Assembly (NCBI GenBank): GCA_010015675.1
Contig: ML976978.1
Coordinates: 335,281 to 369,523 of the forward strand
DNA: 34,243 nt
Source of the DNA: Byssothecium circinans
Lineage: Eukaryota; Ascomycota; Dothideomycetes; Pleosporales; Massarinaceae
Reading direction: 5' to 3'
The position numbers and the translations under genes were made by a program. Shown piece after piece: positions 20,665-32,511 of this stretch; within the stretch, counting starts at the first letter, position 1, and each line of letters starts with the position of its first letter. The notes beneath the pieces were generated by a model. That model had not been told where the DNA came from, made no database searches, and worked only from the letters and a program-made list of their open reading frames with translations.

Positions 20665-22626
20665 ATGAAGATCTTAAATGCTCTTGCTTCATACCTTACT
20701 TCAACTTCCGTGCTAGCAGCTGCGTCAAACAATGGGTGTAAATGTGTGAGTACATTTATTGTAGCACCGAGAGCACTTGGGCTAATAGTTTTAAGACTCC
20801 GAACGACGCATGTTGGCCTCTCAATGCAGACTGGACAGCACTCAACACCACTCTCTCGGGAGCCTTAATCAAAGGTGTCCCTCCTGGCTCAGTGTGTTAC
20901 GCCGACCAACCGAACTACAATCCGGATACATGCGCGTTTGTCCGCTCACGGTGGTTCAACTCAACCTGGCACGCAACAGATCCCATCAGCATCGACTACC
21001 CTGTCTGGGCGAACAACTCATGCAATCCCATATATGAGAACGGGACAAGCGTAACAGGTGATCGCACCGCCGGGAAAAGAGGATGCTCGATCGGAAAGTA
21101 TCCGGTCTACGCAGTGAATGTCACTTCGGCAGAACAGATTGCACAAGCATTGGAATGGGCAAGAAAGAAGAACATACGCGTCGTGATCAAAGGCACAGGA
21201 CATTCCTACCCGGGAAGGTGAGACTAATCCCTTTGTGATGCTACGTAGAATTGTTATTGACCATCAGTAGGAGTACTGGCTACGGTAGCCTCAGTATCTG
21301 GACCCACAATCTACGCGGCATCTCTTATCTCCCCAGCTTCAATCCTGACTCCTGCCCTATCAATGGCACACTGCCAGCAGCCCGCATTGCAGCTGGCCAT
21401 ACCGGAATTGAAGTCCAATTAGAAATGGCAAAGCACGCCAAAATCGTGGTAACAGGAGCGAACCCCGACGTCGGCATGGTAGGTTGGATCACCGGCGGCG
21501 GACACGGACTTCTGTCATCGACATACGGCATGGGGGCAGATAATTTGCTCGAAGCCACCATCGTCACCCCTTCAGGCGACATTCTTTTGACAAATCCCTG
21601 CAAGAACTCTGACCTGTTCTTCGCCATTCGGGGAGGTGGAGGATCAACTTACGGTGTTGTGACAGAAATCGTAGTGAAAGCTTATCCTTCGCCAAGAGTA
21701 ACGCGGAGTGTTTTTCATTTCGCTGCTACGAGCCCAAATGTCACGAACCAATATTGGGACCTCGTTGCTTTCATACACGCCGAGATGCCGCGACTTAAAG
21801 TTGGAGGTATGCAAGGCTATTACTACATGGTCGGTCCGCCCACATATCCCACGCTGGCCATGATTTGGACTTTCTTCCTTTATGACAAGCCGAATGGTAC
21901 TGTCGAGAGCCTGCTTTCCCCAATAGAGGAAAGGCTGAAGAGCGAATCGGATCTATTCCAGTATCAGTCGGAAATAACCACCAGTGAGACATTCATTGAC
22001 GCGATCAATGTCTTTTCGAATGAGCCTGTGGCTAGTGGAGGGTCAGCATACGCGTCTTGGTTTCTGAGTCCGAGGAGTCTTGCGAATCCGAATATCACCG
22101 CCGATGTATTCAAGAAAATTGGACCGACTTCAGATGCGGCACATCCTAACGTAAGTTTTTTCCTTTCCCATAGCGCGTCGCCAATTCTCATCTGACACTC
22201 AAAAAGGGCGTGATTTCCAATCCGGGCCTTCTTGGGCATCTGATCGCCTCCCCTAGCCAGCCATCCTACTACCCCAACGTCATTTCCATGAATTCGGCAT
22301 GGAGGATCACACTTACAAACATCATTATTGTTGAAGGTTGGCCTGAAGGCATCGCGCAACCACTCATTGACTCGGTGTATAGCGACGTCACTGCTAAGAC
22401 TCAGTATCTTCGCGACCTCTCTCCAGAAACGGGAGCGTACTTCAATGAACCTGATAGTTACGAGCCGCAGTGGCAGCACGCATTCTTTGGCGGCAGCTAC
22501 GGCAAGCTGTGGGAGATCAAAAGAACTGTGGATCCATATCATTTGCTTTGGTGTAGGAGATGCGTTGGGAGCGAGGCGTTGGTAGAGCAGAACGATGGGA
22601 GATTGTGCCGTGCTTATGGTGATTGA
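20665..22626 (+). CDS. secreted FAD-linked oxidase (FAD_binding_4 + BBE type), 600 aa
   Basis: Exons are 20665-20745, 20796-21217, 21271-22150 and 22207-22626. Introns are 50, 53 and 56 nt with GTGAGT, GTGAGA and GTAAGT donors; the first has a CTAAT branch site. Residues 1-20 are a signal peptide (MKILNALASYLTSTSVLAAA). Next comes a Cys-rich start (GCKC, DACWP, GSVCY, NNSCNPI). The PP-loop FAD domain includes RVVIKGTGHSYPGRSTGYG, where His163 is the expected covalent FAD ligand, and GGGHGLLSSTYGMGADN near residue 243. The C-terminus has a berberine-bridge-like segment (YFNEP...WQHAFFGGSYGKLWEIK). The second-linkage Cys of bicovalent enzymes is replaced in GGGHG, so one covalent link is likely. 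Closest overall resemblance is to fungal isoamyl-alcohol-oxidase/6-hydroxynicotine-oxidase-like proteins. Substrate unknown. Probably glycosylated and extracellular. Confidence 0.88.
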
Positions 22627-23085
22627 CATAACATGTAGTGTACGCAAATAGCTCTACTCATGCATCTAGAGCATTGCGAAACGTCCTGGTTCCCAGACGC
22701 TGAGAGTTTGCACTAGGTTGCTGCCTAATACTTCACATACAGAAGTTTGGAGCCTCGGTTTGATCATTTATTCCTCATTCACAGCCACGGGTTATGGCAA
22801 GGACTCGATTAGAAGACAGAAAATACAGTCATTACACATGATTATTACCCGCGTTCTTGAAGCTTGAACTTATTGCACGCCCAAACCCCCGTCAACTTCC
22901 ACGCCAAAAATTCACCACAACCAAGCGTACAGTACATTCGCAATGGATACCTTTCGCACACACTACTACATAGCAGGCAAGAAGCTCAAGAGGGACATCA
23001 TCTCAGGAATGCGGAGCCCAAAGAAGTACTCAGTCCCCCACCGCGCCAAGGTCCGAAAGCTTGGAACGTTTTCACGAACCTAATT
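22627..23085. other. intergenic region
   Basis: Contains the 3' flank of the oxidase gene and the upstream flank of the F-box-like pseudogene. An ATG at 22943 opens a 46-codon frame (MDTFRTHYYI...) that ends before 23086. It resembles the first residues of the gene at 27381 (MDTFHAHLL) only in MDTF and may be a relic or chance. Confidence 0.4.
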
Positions 23086-23833
23086 ATGTCAATACCCGGA
23101 GCTGACGCCTGCAGTTCTGCAATGCAGTCATTACTCCCCCTGCCTCGAGAGCTGCGCAATATGATCTACGGCCACATGCTTGACTCCCGCTACATAGTTA
23201 AAGTCAAGGACGGGAAAGCACAAGACTTGAAGAAGCTCTGGTGGAGGTATGTTAGCAACCACAATCATGTGTACGGTGTGAGTGTTTTTGCCAACCTGAA
23301 CTATCACATCAAGGCACGAATACTTCCCAAAGAAACATGCACGCCAATACATTGAAGGAATCGCCGAAGCCCTCATCGCAACTTCGAAGTAAAAGATCTT
23401 TGAAATCTCGAGGCCTTCCTCGCGAGCAATCTCTTGGGTCTCCGTGTGCCCGCTTTCAAGCACATCCACTCCGCCACGATTTTGCTCACACGCAGGGATT
23501 TCAAGCTAGAGTCAGCTCCCAACCTGAAAGCTCACCAAGATTCCGCCGTGGCCTGTCGTTCGGATTACCACGCAGTCAGCCTTCTGCGTAGTCTCCAGAC
23601 ACTTGAACGCAAGCCTGATCATATTCAGATTAGGATACACACACCTAATTTCAATGTACCTGAGGAACATGGCTGGGCTTTGAGTGGAGTGGAGAACGAT
23701 GGGGCGACTATTGGTGTCTTCAAGCCAGAAGGGCCTCCAGGCACATAACGTCATGCTGGCCATGGGCGAAATGCTGGAACTGGCCGAGGAAAATCGCGTG
23801 GTGATCTTGTCATTAAATACCATGGTACCATAG
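23086..23833 (+). pseudogene. F-box-like (LPxELR) fungal gene, decayed
   Basis: The ATG at 23086 opens a frame with the fungal F-box-like signature LLPLPRELRNMIYGHMLDS. A GTATGT..AG intron (23247-23313) joins it in phase to HEYFPKKHARQYIEGIAEAL. The frame then meets TAA at 23390-23392, loses one base near 23405 (the next frame reads FLASNLLGLRVPAFKHIHS), and gains one near 23740, after which the original frame resumes with HNVMLAMGEMLELAEENRVV until TAG at 23831-23833. One nonsense and two compensating frameshifts mark an inactive gene unless they are assembly errors. Such proteins in fungi are often rapidly duplicated members of 2EXR/F-box-like families of unknown role. Confidence 0.6.
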
Positions 23834-24388
23834 GTAGCTGGGATTTGGGCGAGGTTTCATACAAGGTCCAGTGAATTCAAAAGTCTGTGGCTAATGTCGA
23901 TGACCGTAGCATGGTCTAGGTACGAGTCGAGATTTCTTCAGACCCTTTGTGTACAGGCTTATCACGTATTCATGATAACGCGCTCGACCACAGCAGCCGG
24001 TAATCTCCGTCCAGGGACTCCCTCTTCGGGTTTAGCGCAGTTGCTCGCTTATCCATTTCGGGCATCGCTCCTCGCCCTGATAAACCTGTTGCCTTAATCG
24101 CTCTCTCCCCTGTCGCCTGGCTTTCCACATTTGCCAATGGGGGCACAGTAGGCTTGGCAATTGCTAAGCCTCAATGCTGCGCCACAACATCTCCACGGAT
24201 ATTCAAGCTCAAGGCGGCCCGCTTCTTGACTTCCCCACATTCAACACCTGCAATATTCCATTGATACCGACCTGCAACATCCCAGAACCTCCTGTCCCAA
24301 TTCCCAAAGTCGGATATTGACTTTGATGTTTTAGGTATTGCGTAATTCTGGTCTCTGAATCCATACCTCCCAGTTCCGAGACCCGGCG
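23834..24388. other. intergenic region
   Basis: No supported gene. A protein-like minus-strand frame at 24171-24449 begins with GTG, has no internal ATG and overlaps exon 1 of the HET gene; it is listed among rejected items. Confidence 0.4.
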
Positions 24389-26716
24389 ATGGGTCCACTG
24401 CCAGTTCCAGAGCGTAACGGTAATCTTTCTCTGCAAAGCTTTCGACCACAGGTACAGAAGATCTCTAGCATTACTTTACATGATTGCTGATCCTATGTCC
24501 AGTCTTACACGCCAGCTCCGTCACCGAATTCGAGATCGTCTTCAGAATCCACTGAGTCTGATCCTCGTACGCCATGTTCCTCATCAGACTCAGCAAACAC
24601 TGTCACTGTCACTTCAAATACGGAATCCGAAGACACTGAAGTAGCGAGTTTTCCGCGGAAAAGGCGACACGGTACTTTTCAGCATACATCGCCAGCGCCG
24701 AAGAGGTGTAGGAACGCTGTCCTGGAAGAGAACCTGCTTTGCGACCATTGCCAGCACATCGAATTCCAGAAAGTTCTAGATGTAGATGTCTTGTCTCTAC
24801 AGAAGGAGAGTAACGGAATTCTGCTCGCTGATCTTGGCAAGCGTTGCAACGACCTGTCTACCGCTACGAAATGTCCATTATGCCATTTGTTTTATCAATC
24901 TCAGATTCAGCACAAGCCCTCTTCAGAATATCAACTACGGATATATTCGTACCTGAAATCGACCAAAGCAATTGCATTTGGCTTTAGCAGGGAACGACAT
25001 CGAGCAACAGACATTCCTTGCCTCGGAGTAGTTCCATCTAGGATGAAACAAAAGACATTTCGGCTTCATGCTGACGCCGCTGGACACCTATTTTGCCTCA
25101 AGGAAGATGCACATGACGATTCACTCTTCAAACCACGGATCCCAGGGCAGAATGCCGCCCTGTCTCAAGTGAAAAACTGGCTAGACTTCTGTGCCTCCCA
25201 TCACTCGCTTTGCCAGAACCGTGAAAGTCAGGTCACTGGTCTGAAACTTCTGGATTGTGAGACGTATGATGTGGTGCCTGCACCAACGAATGCAAATTAT
25301 GTGGCGCTGAGCTATGTATGGGGCACGACAGTTAGCGACAGTGAGGCGCCGGCAATGGAGTATGACGGAGCTCATACTCTTGATCCAAGGATTACCAAGA
25401 CAATTCGCGACGCTGCCACGGCCGCTAAGGGTCTTGGATACAAGTATTTGTGGGTCGATAAGCTCTGTATCGATCAAGGCAATGCTGAGGAAAAGCATCA
25501 TCAGATCAGTAAGATGGACTCAATTTACGGGTCTGCAGACATGACAATCATTGCTGCCTGTGGTCAGGAGTGCTATTACGGTCTTCCCGGCGTCAATGGA
25601 ACACCTCGAACACCCCGACGTAATGTAAAAGCTGGGCAAATCAACGTCTTCTCTTCTACGCGTCATCCACATGACCACATTCGATCTTCAAAGTGGGTCA
25701 GTAGAGGCTGGACTTTGCAGGAAGCTTGCCTATCGACGCGCCGTTTAGTCTTTACAGACACCCAACTTTATTTTGAGTGCAACACGATGCACTGCAGCGA
25801 GACTATCGTACCGAATCTCGATCTGATCCACGACCCTAAACGAAATATCTATCCCTGTTTTCAATCTGGGATATTGTCCATAAATATGGGACGCCGTTTT
25901 GCTGGAGCTGAACCCAAAAATTCGTACGAGGAACAACATCAATACATGGACCTTGTAGTTCAGTACAGCAAGCGGACTCTCACCTTTGAAGACGACAGAC
26001 CAAAAGCTTTCGCAGGTATCATGAGACATTTTGCGAGGAACGGATGTTTCGAACTTTGGGGAGTCCCTTACGGTCCGGGTCGCCAACTTGAAATTCAAGA
26101 TCGTTTCATATGTGGTTTATTGTGGGCACACCGAAAACCCCTTGAGCAGGCCCGAGAGGCCAGAGATGGGGAAGACTCTTCCATTGACATCACTTCAGAC
26201 CTTCCAAACTCAGCTTCAATTCCATCTTGGTCTTGGATGAGATGGCGCGGCGAAATATCATTCCCTCAATCGAGTGCAATGATAGGTAGAAAGGTCCATG
26301 AGATACGACTCGAACTGGAACAGGATTCATGGATCAAACTCCACTACTTTCACTCTGCTACGTCAACGGCATCAGAACGGGTCTTACCATATCACATCAC
26401 GCCGCCGAAAGTATTACTCCTAGACGTCGATTGTGTAAAGGTATCTGAAATCTCTCTCGATAAGATTGGTAATCTCAGAGTGTACGGACAGAAGACCCAT
26501 TGGTATATCTCTCGTGGCCCATTGCAGCCAAAAGCTCTATATGAGCTTTTCAAATCAGAGAAATTGGAGCTCCTGCTACTTGCAAGGAACGTGTTGACGG
26601 GGAAACCCCTTTTTATGATAGTGGAAAATCTCGTAGGTTTTGCTGTTCGGACTGGCATCTGTATCGTAGAGTATATTTCCCCTTCAGAGTTGACTGGACA
26701 AAGAAAATGGATATGA
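24389..26716 (+). CDS. HET-domain (heterokaryon incompatibility type) protein, 758 aa
   Basis: Exons are 24389-24451 and 24503-26716; the 51-nt intron has a GTACAG donor and CCAG acceptor and joins in phase. This gives an ATG to an otherwise start-less 2.2-kb frame. Residues ~22-110 are Ser/Thr-rich and disordered. A Cys-containing region (LLCDHCQHIEF, ATKCPLCHLFY) follows. The HET domain (PF06985) spans roughly residues 285-440: YVALSYVWG, LGYKYLWVDKLCIDQ, QISKMDSIYGSADMTIIAA and SRGWTLQEACLSTRRLVF. The C-terminal half is the variable region usual in these proteins. HET-domain proteins act in non-self recognition and can trigger cell death after fusion of incompatible hyphae; this gene's specific role is unknown. 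The reading frame looks intact. Confidence 0.9.
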
Positions 26717-27380
26717 TTAGTGTGAACCTTTAAGAAGTGTTAGATAATGACGAATACCATTCTCCTCTCGCTCGCATCATGCTAAGTTTGTTCGTTCCTA
26801 CGTGGCTGATGACTCCTTTCTCCCTGTGAATTACGCGTTGTCGGGGGTGGACATCGCAGGGCAAGTCTAGGAAGAGTGGACGCAGCGGTAGGCATAAAAA
26901 TCCCGCTAATAACGAACAAGCTATTAAATATAAAGAGTTAAAAGTTTAACGTCTTAAAAATAAGTACTTATCTGGTAGGCCTCGTGCTCCTCACGGATGC
27001 CCTTCGGGTCTGGCTCGGTCCGAGCCTGGCACGTGACTTAATATATATAGTCTCGCCCAAATCCCTAAGCTTTTCTTGAGAATTCGTCTTATATCGTAAC
27101 TAACGGTACTAATACAATTCTGTTATACACACTTATTCGACTGGTCCTCACTGCAAACAGTAATCCTACATTAGCATGTAACCCCAAAAGCAGCGTCTGA
27201 AAACCTCCTAAAAAGAAGTTAAAAGTCCTTAAATATATAGTTACTAGAGTAAATACAGGAGATGTTAGGTATGGATTTTGCTAAGGATTATAAAAAAAAA
27301 GCTGTTCCCTACACCTAATAATTGTATGCAGGTCGCGCGCCGGAACCGTCTAATCTAGGCGAGCGAGCCTCACCGCCGAC
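26717..27380. other. intergenic region with LTR-like debris
   Basis: No gene. AT-rich in 26920-26975 and 27180-27310. Includes an LTR-like segment annotated separately and a run of A at about 27291-27300. Confidence 0.45.
26839..27170 (+). mobile_element. possible LTR or solo-LTR remnant
   Basis: A segment starting TGTCGGGGGTGGACATCGC and ending CAGTAATCCTACA has the TG..CA ends, a TATATATA box near 27042-27051, and a GC-rich then AT-rich internal organisation like a fungal Copia/Gypsy LTR. The flanking five bases (CGCGT and TTAGC) do not match, so a target duplication is not supported. The A-rich tract that follows may be degraded internal sequence. Type and ends are uncertain. Confidence 0.3.
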
Positions 27381-28279
27381 ATGGACACCTTCCACGCCCA
27401 CCTCCTCAATGCCTTTGCAAACTGGCGTCTGGAATTCTTCCGACCGATTGTCGACGTAGACTCAGCAAGTTACCTCTAGAGGTCCGCGACAAGGTCTACC
27501 AGAATGTCCTCACAACCCACTACCTTGTGGCTGTCCGCCTATTATACCATAGCCCAGCGCCCCAGAACTACGAGGAGGCGATCGCCATGATACCATCGTT
27601 GGGCCAAGATGTCTCACGGCTTCTCTTCGGCCGGAATATAGACAAGATGTTTGCTATTAAGGTGGCCGAACTGTTCTACGACTGCGTTACGCTGGACGTG
27701 TATAGCTCAGTCGATCTGCACAAAGCCATCCATACTGACATATTTGATCTTGGAATCTTCCCGCATCGCTTCATACGTGGTGTCCGCGTCCATCGGTGGA
27801 GTGACGAGGTGAACACTCTCACCGGGCTCGCGGAGTTGGAGCGAAAGACCGTGTTTGTGGTGGAGGTCGTCGTACACTTACGTGGCCTGAGGATGGTAAA
27901 AAATTCCATTGAGCGGTACGCCAAAGCCCTGTTCCGGCTCGTAGATCTAGGTGTCGAGATCCGTATGATTCGCCGCCGTACCGATGGTGGGGCGAAGGAA
28001 TGGCCGGCGTCTGAGTTATTGAAAAAGAATCCAACGGCAGGCATCACCTGGCTGTTTCTGGGGCAGGTGGATGTGCGTTTGGATAGGGTCAAGCATGCGA
28101 AGATTCTCGTGAGTAATGGGCGCTTGGAGGCGGCTGTGGAGCCTTGACTAACTGTGAGCCTGTAGTCTGATCTGGGCGTCGAGATTATCAAGACGGACCT
28201 GTACATGGGCTACCTCATCCGAAGGATCCAGGTTGGCGTTCCCCGTCAAGTGGAGAACGGTGGCGGCTTGGTCCGATAA
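27381..28279 (+). pseudogene. second F-box-like (LPxEVR) fungal gene, one apparent frameshift
   Basis: The ATG at 27381 starts MDTFHAHLLNAFANWRLEFF. Around 27455-27470 the coding frame shifts by one base into LSKLPLEVRDKVYQNVL, the F-box-like N-terminal signature, and then stays open for about 210 codons. A clean intron at 28109-28165 (GTGAGT, CTAAC, GTAG) joins in phase to a last exon ending in TAA at 28277-28279. No intron can explain the shift because the distance is too short. The protein body is rich in Val/Leu/Arg and resembles the repeated fungal F-box-like/2EXR proteins. It could be a functional gene with one sequencing error or a recent pseudogene. It lies beyond the HET gene from a more decayed relative. 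Confidence 0.6.
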
Positions 28280-28673
28280 TAGAGTAGCAGACTTGGATGG
28301 TGGAGTGAATCAAAAGACAATTGTCACAGGCAGCCATCTGTGATGATGTTTACGACACCACGTGAAGCAGGGTGCGCGCTGGGTACCGCAGATCGCATAA
28401 GAAGGATTGCAGAGGTTTACTTGAGAACTTCGGTACTTTGTAACATATAAGGAGTGGGAAGGAGCCCAAACAACAACCATGAGAGCTGGAAATCAGAAAA
28501 GAGGGAAAAGAGTAGCGGTACAGACTGGTTCCTCGAAATGCCCATTATCTTGCAGCTAGGGTCCTTGGCCGACACGACACCATGCGAAGATCAATCCTAA
28601 AACGTTTCCCGAAGCGCACAATTTTTTTTTCCAATCTTGATTCTTGACCCTCCTCTTCCCGCAGCTTTATCAA
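28280..28673. other. convergent intergenic region
   Basis: Between the 3' ends of a plus-strand and a minus-strand gene. No gene seen. A T-tract lies near 28622-28630, close to the stop of the minus-strand gene and compatible with its 3' UTR. Confidence 0.45.
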
Positions 28674-31110
28674 TCAGCCCAAATGGCTAGGTATCGGCCT
28701 TGCGTGCCACTTTCCCACCCTTGCACACAGAGCGCATCCACACGCATGAACCATCCGTGAATTTTTTGTTGTTTCGTCTACCCACGGTACTGGGCGCGGC
28801 GGCGTCCTAGGTAAACGCGGCATGTACTCCACGGCATTAGGCAGAGCATCAGGCAGACCCTCACGCACAGCGCGCCACTTCGCCATATTCTCCTCTCGCA
28901 AACGTTGCAGGTATATTTCATCCTGGCGTACCCGCTCTTGGTGATAGTATTGTGCCATGGCGTATTCATATTCACCGGAAGGACGGGGGTGGAAGACGAG
29001 GCGGGACCAGAAATTGTCCGTCAAGCTAGACTCATCATCGGTCAAGGTCGCCTGGTTAGCTATGATTGGGAGCTCATCTTCTTTGGATGGGTATGCGATC
29101 CGGGAATTGGGACGTCGGAAGATCTCGTCAATGGGGAAGGCGTACATGGTGCGCTTGTAAGGAGAGTCGGGACACTCGATAGGCGGTGAAGGTGCAGCCA
29201 CGACAAGAGTGGTGACTTTCTTCTCTGTGAGGACCAGGGCATCGCTCTGAGCGTGATCTATCTCCACCTCATGAACTGGGGCCAATACATCGCTCTCTAG
29301 ATCGGCGTGCTCAACGTCTCGAAGCTCGGTCGAAATATCTGCAGGGTAAGCAGTCCTAAGCACATCGTGGATCGTTGAGGCAAGAGCAGCATCTTGAGCG
29401 GAATGCTCTGAAGATACAACTTGCTCCTTGACACTCAAAAGTTCTGAGCTGTCGTCTTTGGCAGGCTTTTCTGCTCCGATAAGCCCCAACTTGCTGATGG
29501 TAGTTGTCAAACCGTCAATCCGCGGAGGTTCGTCGGCGGTCTCAGACTCGATTTCCTCGGCGGAGGGTATGGCATGACCATCGGCCAAACTGTCAGCCTG
29601 CTGGAGCGTCAAGTCCGCCATCGTAGATGATAAAATATCGTGTTGGTTGGCATCATCGGCGATGGAGGTAACCTTCTCTTCGATGGTTTGGGACTCGCTG
29701 TCAGTAGCAGGACGTACGCTTGCGGCCGCTGCTGGAATAGTGGTGTCGGGTGCCTGCGCCTCCGCCTCAAGATCAGAAAGGCACCCCTCAAGAGATATGA
29801 ACGATGGCAGGTCCACGGGAGGACGAAGTAAGCCATCACTATCTTCACCGTCACGAGGATCGACAGCAGATTCAGCCTTGGGCGCATCAGGCTTTTCGTT
29901 AGAGTTCTCGGACTTGTCTGCGCTGTCAACTCTGGTCGCCTTGGCTCCAATTTTCAAGCTAGCAGGACGGGGGTCGATGCCGGTCTCCGTGGAAGGTGGA
30001 CTTTTCCTTGGCGGCAAGGGGGTTATGCCGCTCGAGACAGATTTCACAATACCACACCAGATCTTTGTCTTTTTTAGTCTACCGAAATGTTAGCCGAATA
30101 CAACAGGAGGTCGAGCAAAGGAATTACCCATTCAACCCAATCTCAATGTCGTCCTCACTGGCCTTGCGTTTCCCTCCAGCTAATCGACGTAGGATCACGG
30201 AAGTACCATCCAGGTATGTAAAAATAGATGGATCCTCCGTTATGCCGTCTTCCGTAAGTTCACGGCCGGATCGCGTCGTTTTCCCGGCGTCTTCATCTAA
30301 GGGGACTGCAGTCGTAGTCGGAGGGTGTTCGAAATGGTCAAGGTTGCTTCCTGTCGCATTTTTGTTGTCTTCATCTACAGGAACCGGATCCGTAGCAGGA
30401 TGAAGTTCGGTCATGTCGTGTCCCGTAGGTTCGACGTTGGGTCCTGTCTCCTTCGCAACCTCTTCATCCACAGGGACTGAAGTTTCAGCAGTAGGGTCTG
30501 GCGTCACGTAGTGTTCCGTAAAGCTAACGCTCTCCGCTGTCGCCTTTTCGATGACTTCATCTACGGAGACCGGAGTTGTAGCAGTGGGCTTGTCGTCACC
30601 ACTCGCGGGATTGCTTGCTATGGGTTGACCCACTTGGGGCGATAATATACCCTCCGATTTGGGCTTAGGGTCGAGATCTGCCGCATTGACTGCTGTATGA
30701 TTGTCCTTGACTGGCATTTCTTCTCGATGCGCGTACGTCGGCTGGTCTAACAAAACCGTGTCCGGGCCAAGAGGCGGATCGACTCGACGCGCAGGACTGA
30801 CACTAACAAGGAGGTTGCTCAGATGAAGTTCCCCACTCGCGAGCACTGCATGTTCAACATCACTATCGTTGTTGAGCGCAAGCATAACACATGAATCTGA
30901 TATGAAGGTTATCAGGCGCACGCCGTATGTCTCAAAGGCTGCTTGCACCTCGGCTATGACCTCGCTCCTCTGCGCCAAATTGTATATGGGGATGCCATGG
31001 ATGAGGATTTTATTCGCCCGTGGGAAGTGGTGGAGGGGTCCAGACATTGCGGCGTTATGCGCGACCTTGCGAGCACAGTGCGTAGTTGGTGTGGCAGCTT
31101 CAAGGAGCAT
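28674..31110 (-). CDS. RRM-like protein with acidic tandem repeats, 795 aa
   Basis: Minus-strand exons are 31110-30128 and 30078-28674, joined across a 49-nt intron (GTAATT, CTAAC branch, GTAG) in phase. Residues ~34-108 have the strand-helix-strand-strand-helix-strand order of an RNA-recognition motif (NKILIHGIP, VRLITFI, CVMLALN, LLVSVSPARR), though no aromatic RNP signature is obvious. Residues ~178-295 contain four imperfect repeats marked by PVxVDE/PLDE; the Asp positions are 184, 215, 246 and 272. A long acidic, Ser/Thr/Ala-rich, probably disordered region follows. The C-terminal part is more ordered (DNFWSRLVFHPRPSGEYEYA), with a Glu/Arg-rich helix and a terminal Cys cluster HACGCALCARVGKWH. 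I infer a nucleic-acid-associated scaffold of unknown function. Confidence in the gene model is high. Confidence 0.78.
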
Positions 31111-32511
31111 GTATAGCGGGGTTTCTATGCTTTCCTGTGATCAAGCTAATGTGTCAGCAGCGTGTTGTCTTGGCATTCATAGGTAATAACTTGATGCCGC
31201 TCGCTTAGCGCACGAGTCCTGGAAAGGGCGATAGGCAGCGGAAACTGCACGAGTGCCAATCCACGAATGCACTTTGAGTCCTGTGGTTCCTTAAAACGGC
31301 AAAGAGCAGCCATTGAAGTGGTTGATCCGTCGACAATAGATAATAACGAGCAGTTTGAGGAGCAAACGTTTGCTTCTCACTCTAGTTTGCTGCTTCGTAA
31401 TGTTGCGAAGGCGATTGTGGTTTCAGAAAGTATCTTCGGAAGAAGATATTCAACAGGGATGATACATATCTGAAAAACGTGAATGTGGTTCAAGGGGAAC
31501 GAACATATGATAAGCTCATGCAAAGACCGGATGACAGAGCGAAAGAAAGGGAAGAAAATTGAAAGCAAAGGACGAGCAAACATTCTGTCGGCAATGAGAA
31601 GGGACGGAAATCGTGGCCTAAATAAACAGCAGAAGAAAGAGGAAAGTTTAGCAAGAGCAGTAGTCGTGAAAGATAGCGATGGTGTTGGTGGTGTAAAGAT
31701 CAAACTCGTAGTCGATGGGATGAGGTGGTACTAGCGTGGAGAAAGTCGTGTGCTATGACGTCACGCGTCGCGCTTCGCGTCCAACATTACTAGTTCGGAT
31801 GACCCTACATACGTAATCGCTCCAACGTTAGCATCTTTTTAATATTTTTAGTGCAGCTTTTACTCCGATAAGATTCTCGACGTTCGCAGAAAATAATAAG
31901 TCTTTAACATGTAATAAAATTTCATCTACCCTGTCACACTTTTGCTACTTAGCTTGTCACTTTGAGAATATGTTGCTTGTAACAGTCCCTTCCTACTCGC
32001 AAAGATAAGATTTAACGAGTAGAATATCAAATCTCTCAGTCAAAACATCTACATAGAAGCTCGTCTTCAACGATTGGGTGCATCTGAAGGCGTGCCTCCG
32101 TACGATCTCTCTAATCTAACGAGCCTCAAACTCAGAGCCAGGTGTGAGGTCAGAATACTGCTCGGGAGCTTGTCGTTTTCCAAGTTTTACACTCAACAAT
32201 TGGCCGCAAACCTAGAAGCAGCGGTATACGTCAAGCTCTATAGAAAGGAGGTCGCTCTAGTTCCTCCCTCACTAGGTATCTCAACGGTCATTCTGGAGGC
32301 TGATAGTCTTCTGGGGTAAAGCTTGGAGGGAAGCATCAGAGTTTGGATGGGTAGCAGTATTCTTGTAGTCGGTATACGTCCTAGCCGTTATTGCTTCGAT
32401 AGTACCCTGCGACCGCATCAGTATGTACAGAGTCGTTCCCAGAGGAGAATCATGACTTACCATAGTCTTCATCAATGTACTAGTAGTTTCCGGTACAGTC
32501 GGATTATTGGG
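31111..32511. other. intergenic region, nothing firmly identified
   Basis: About 1.4 kb with only short frames. A plus-strand open stretch from 32023 to 32319 (including YDLSNLTSLKLRARCEV) lacks an ATG and a known domain; it may be a gene relic. The DNA around 31800-32030 is AT-rich. Confidence 0.4.

Noticed and set aside
20665..22626. Secondary-metabolite cluster around the FAD oxidase
   Set aside because: No polyketide, peptide or terpene synthase and no tailoring-gene neighbours are present in the window.
24171..24449. Minus-strand frame of 92 codons with a protein-like reading next to the HET gene
   Set aside because: It starts with GTG, contains no ATG, and overlaps the inferred first exon of the HET gene, whose splice join is clean.
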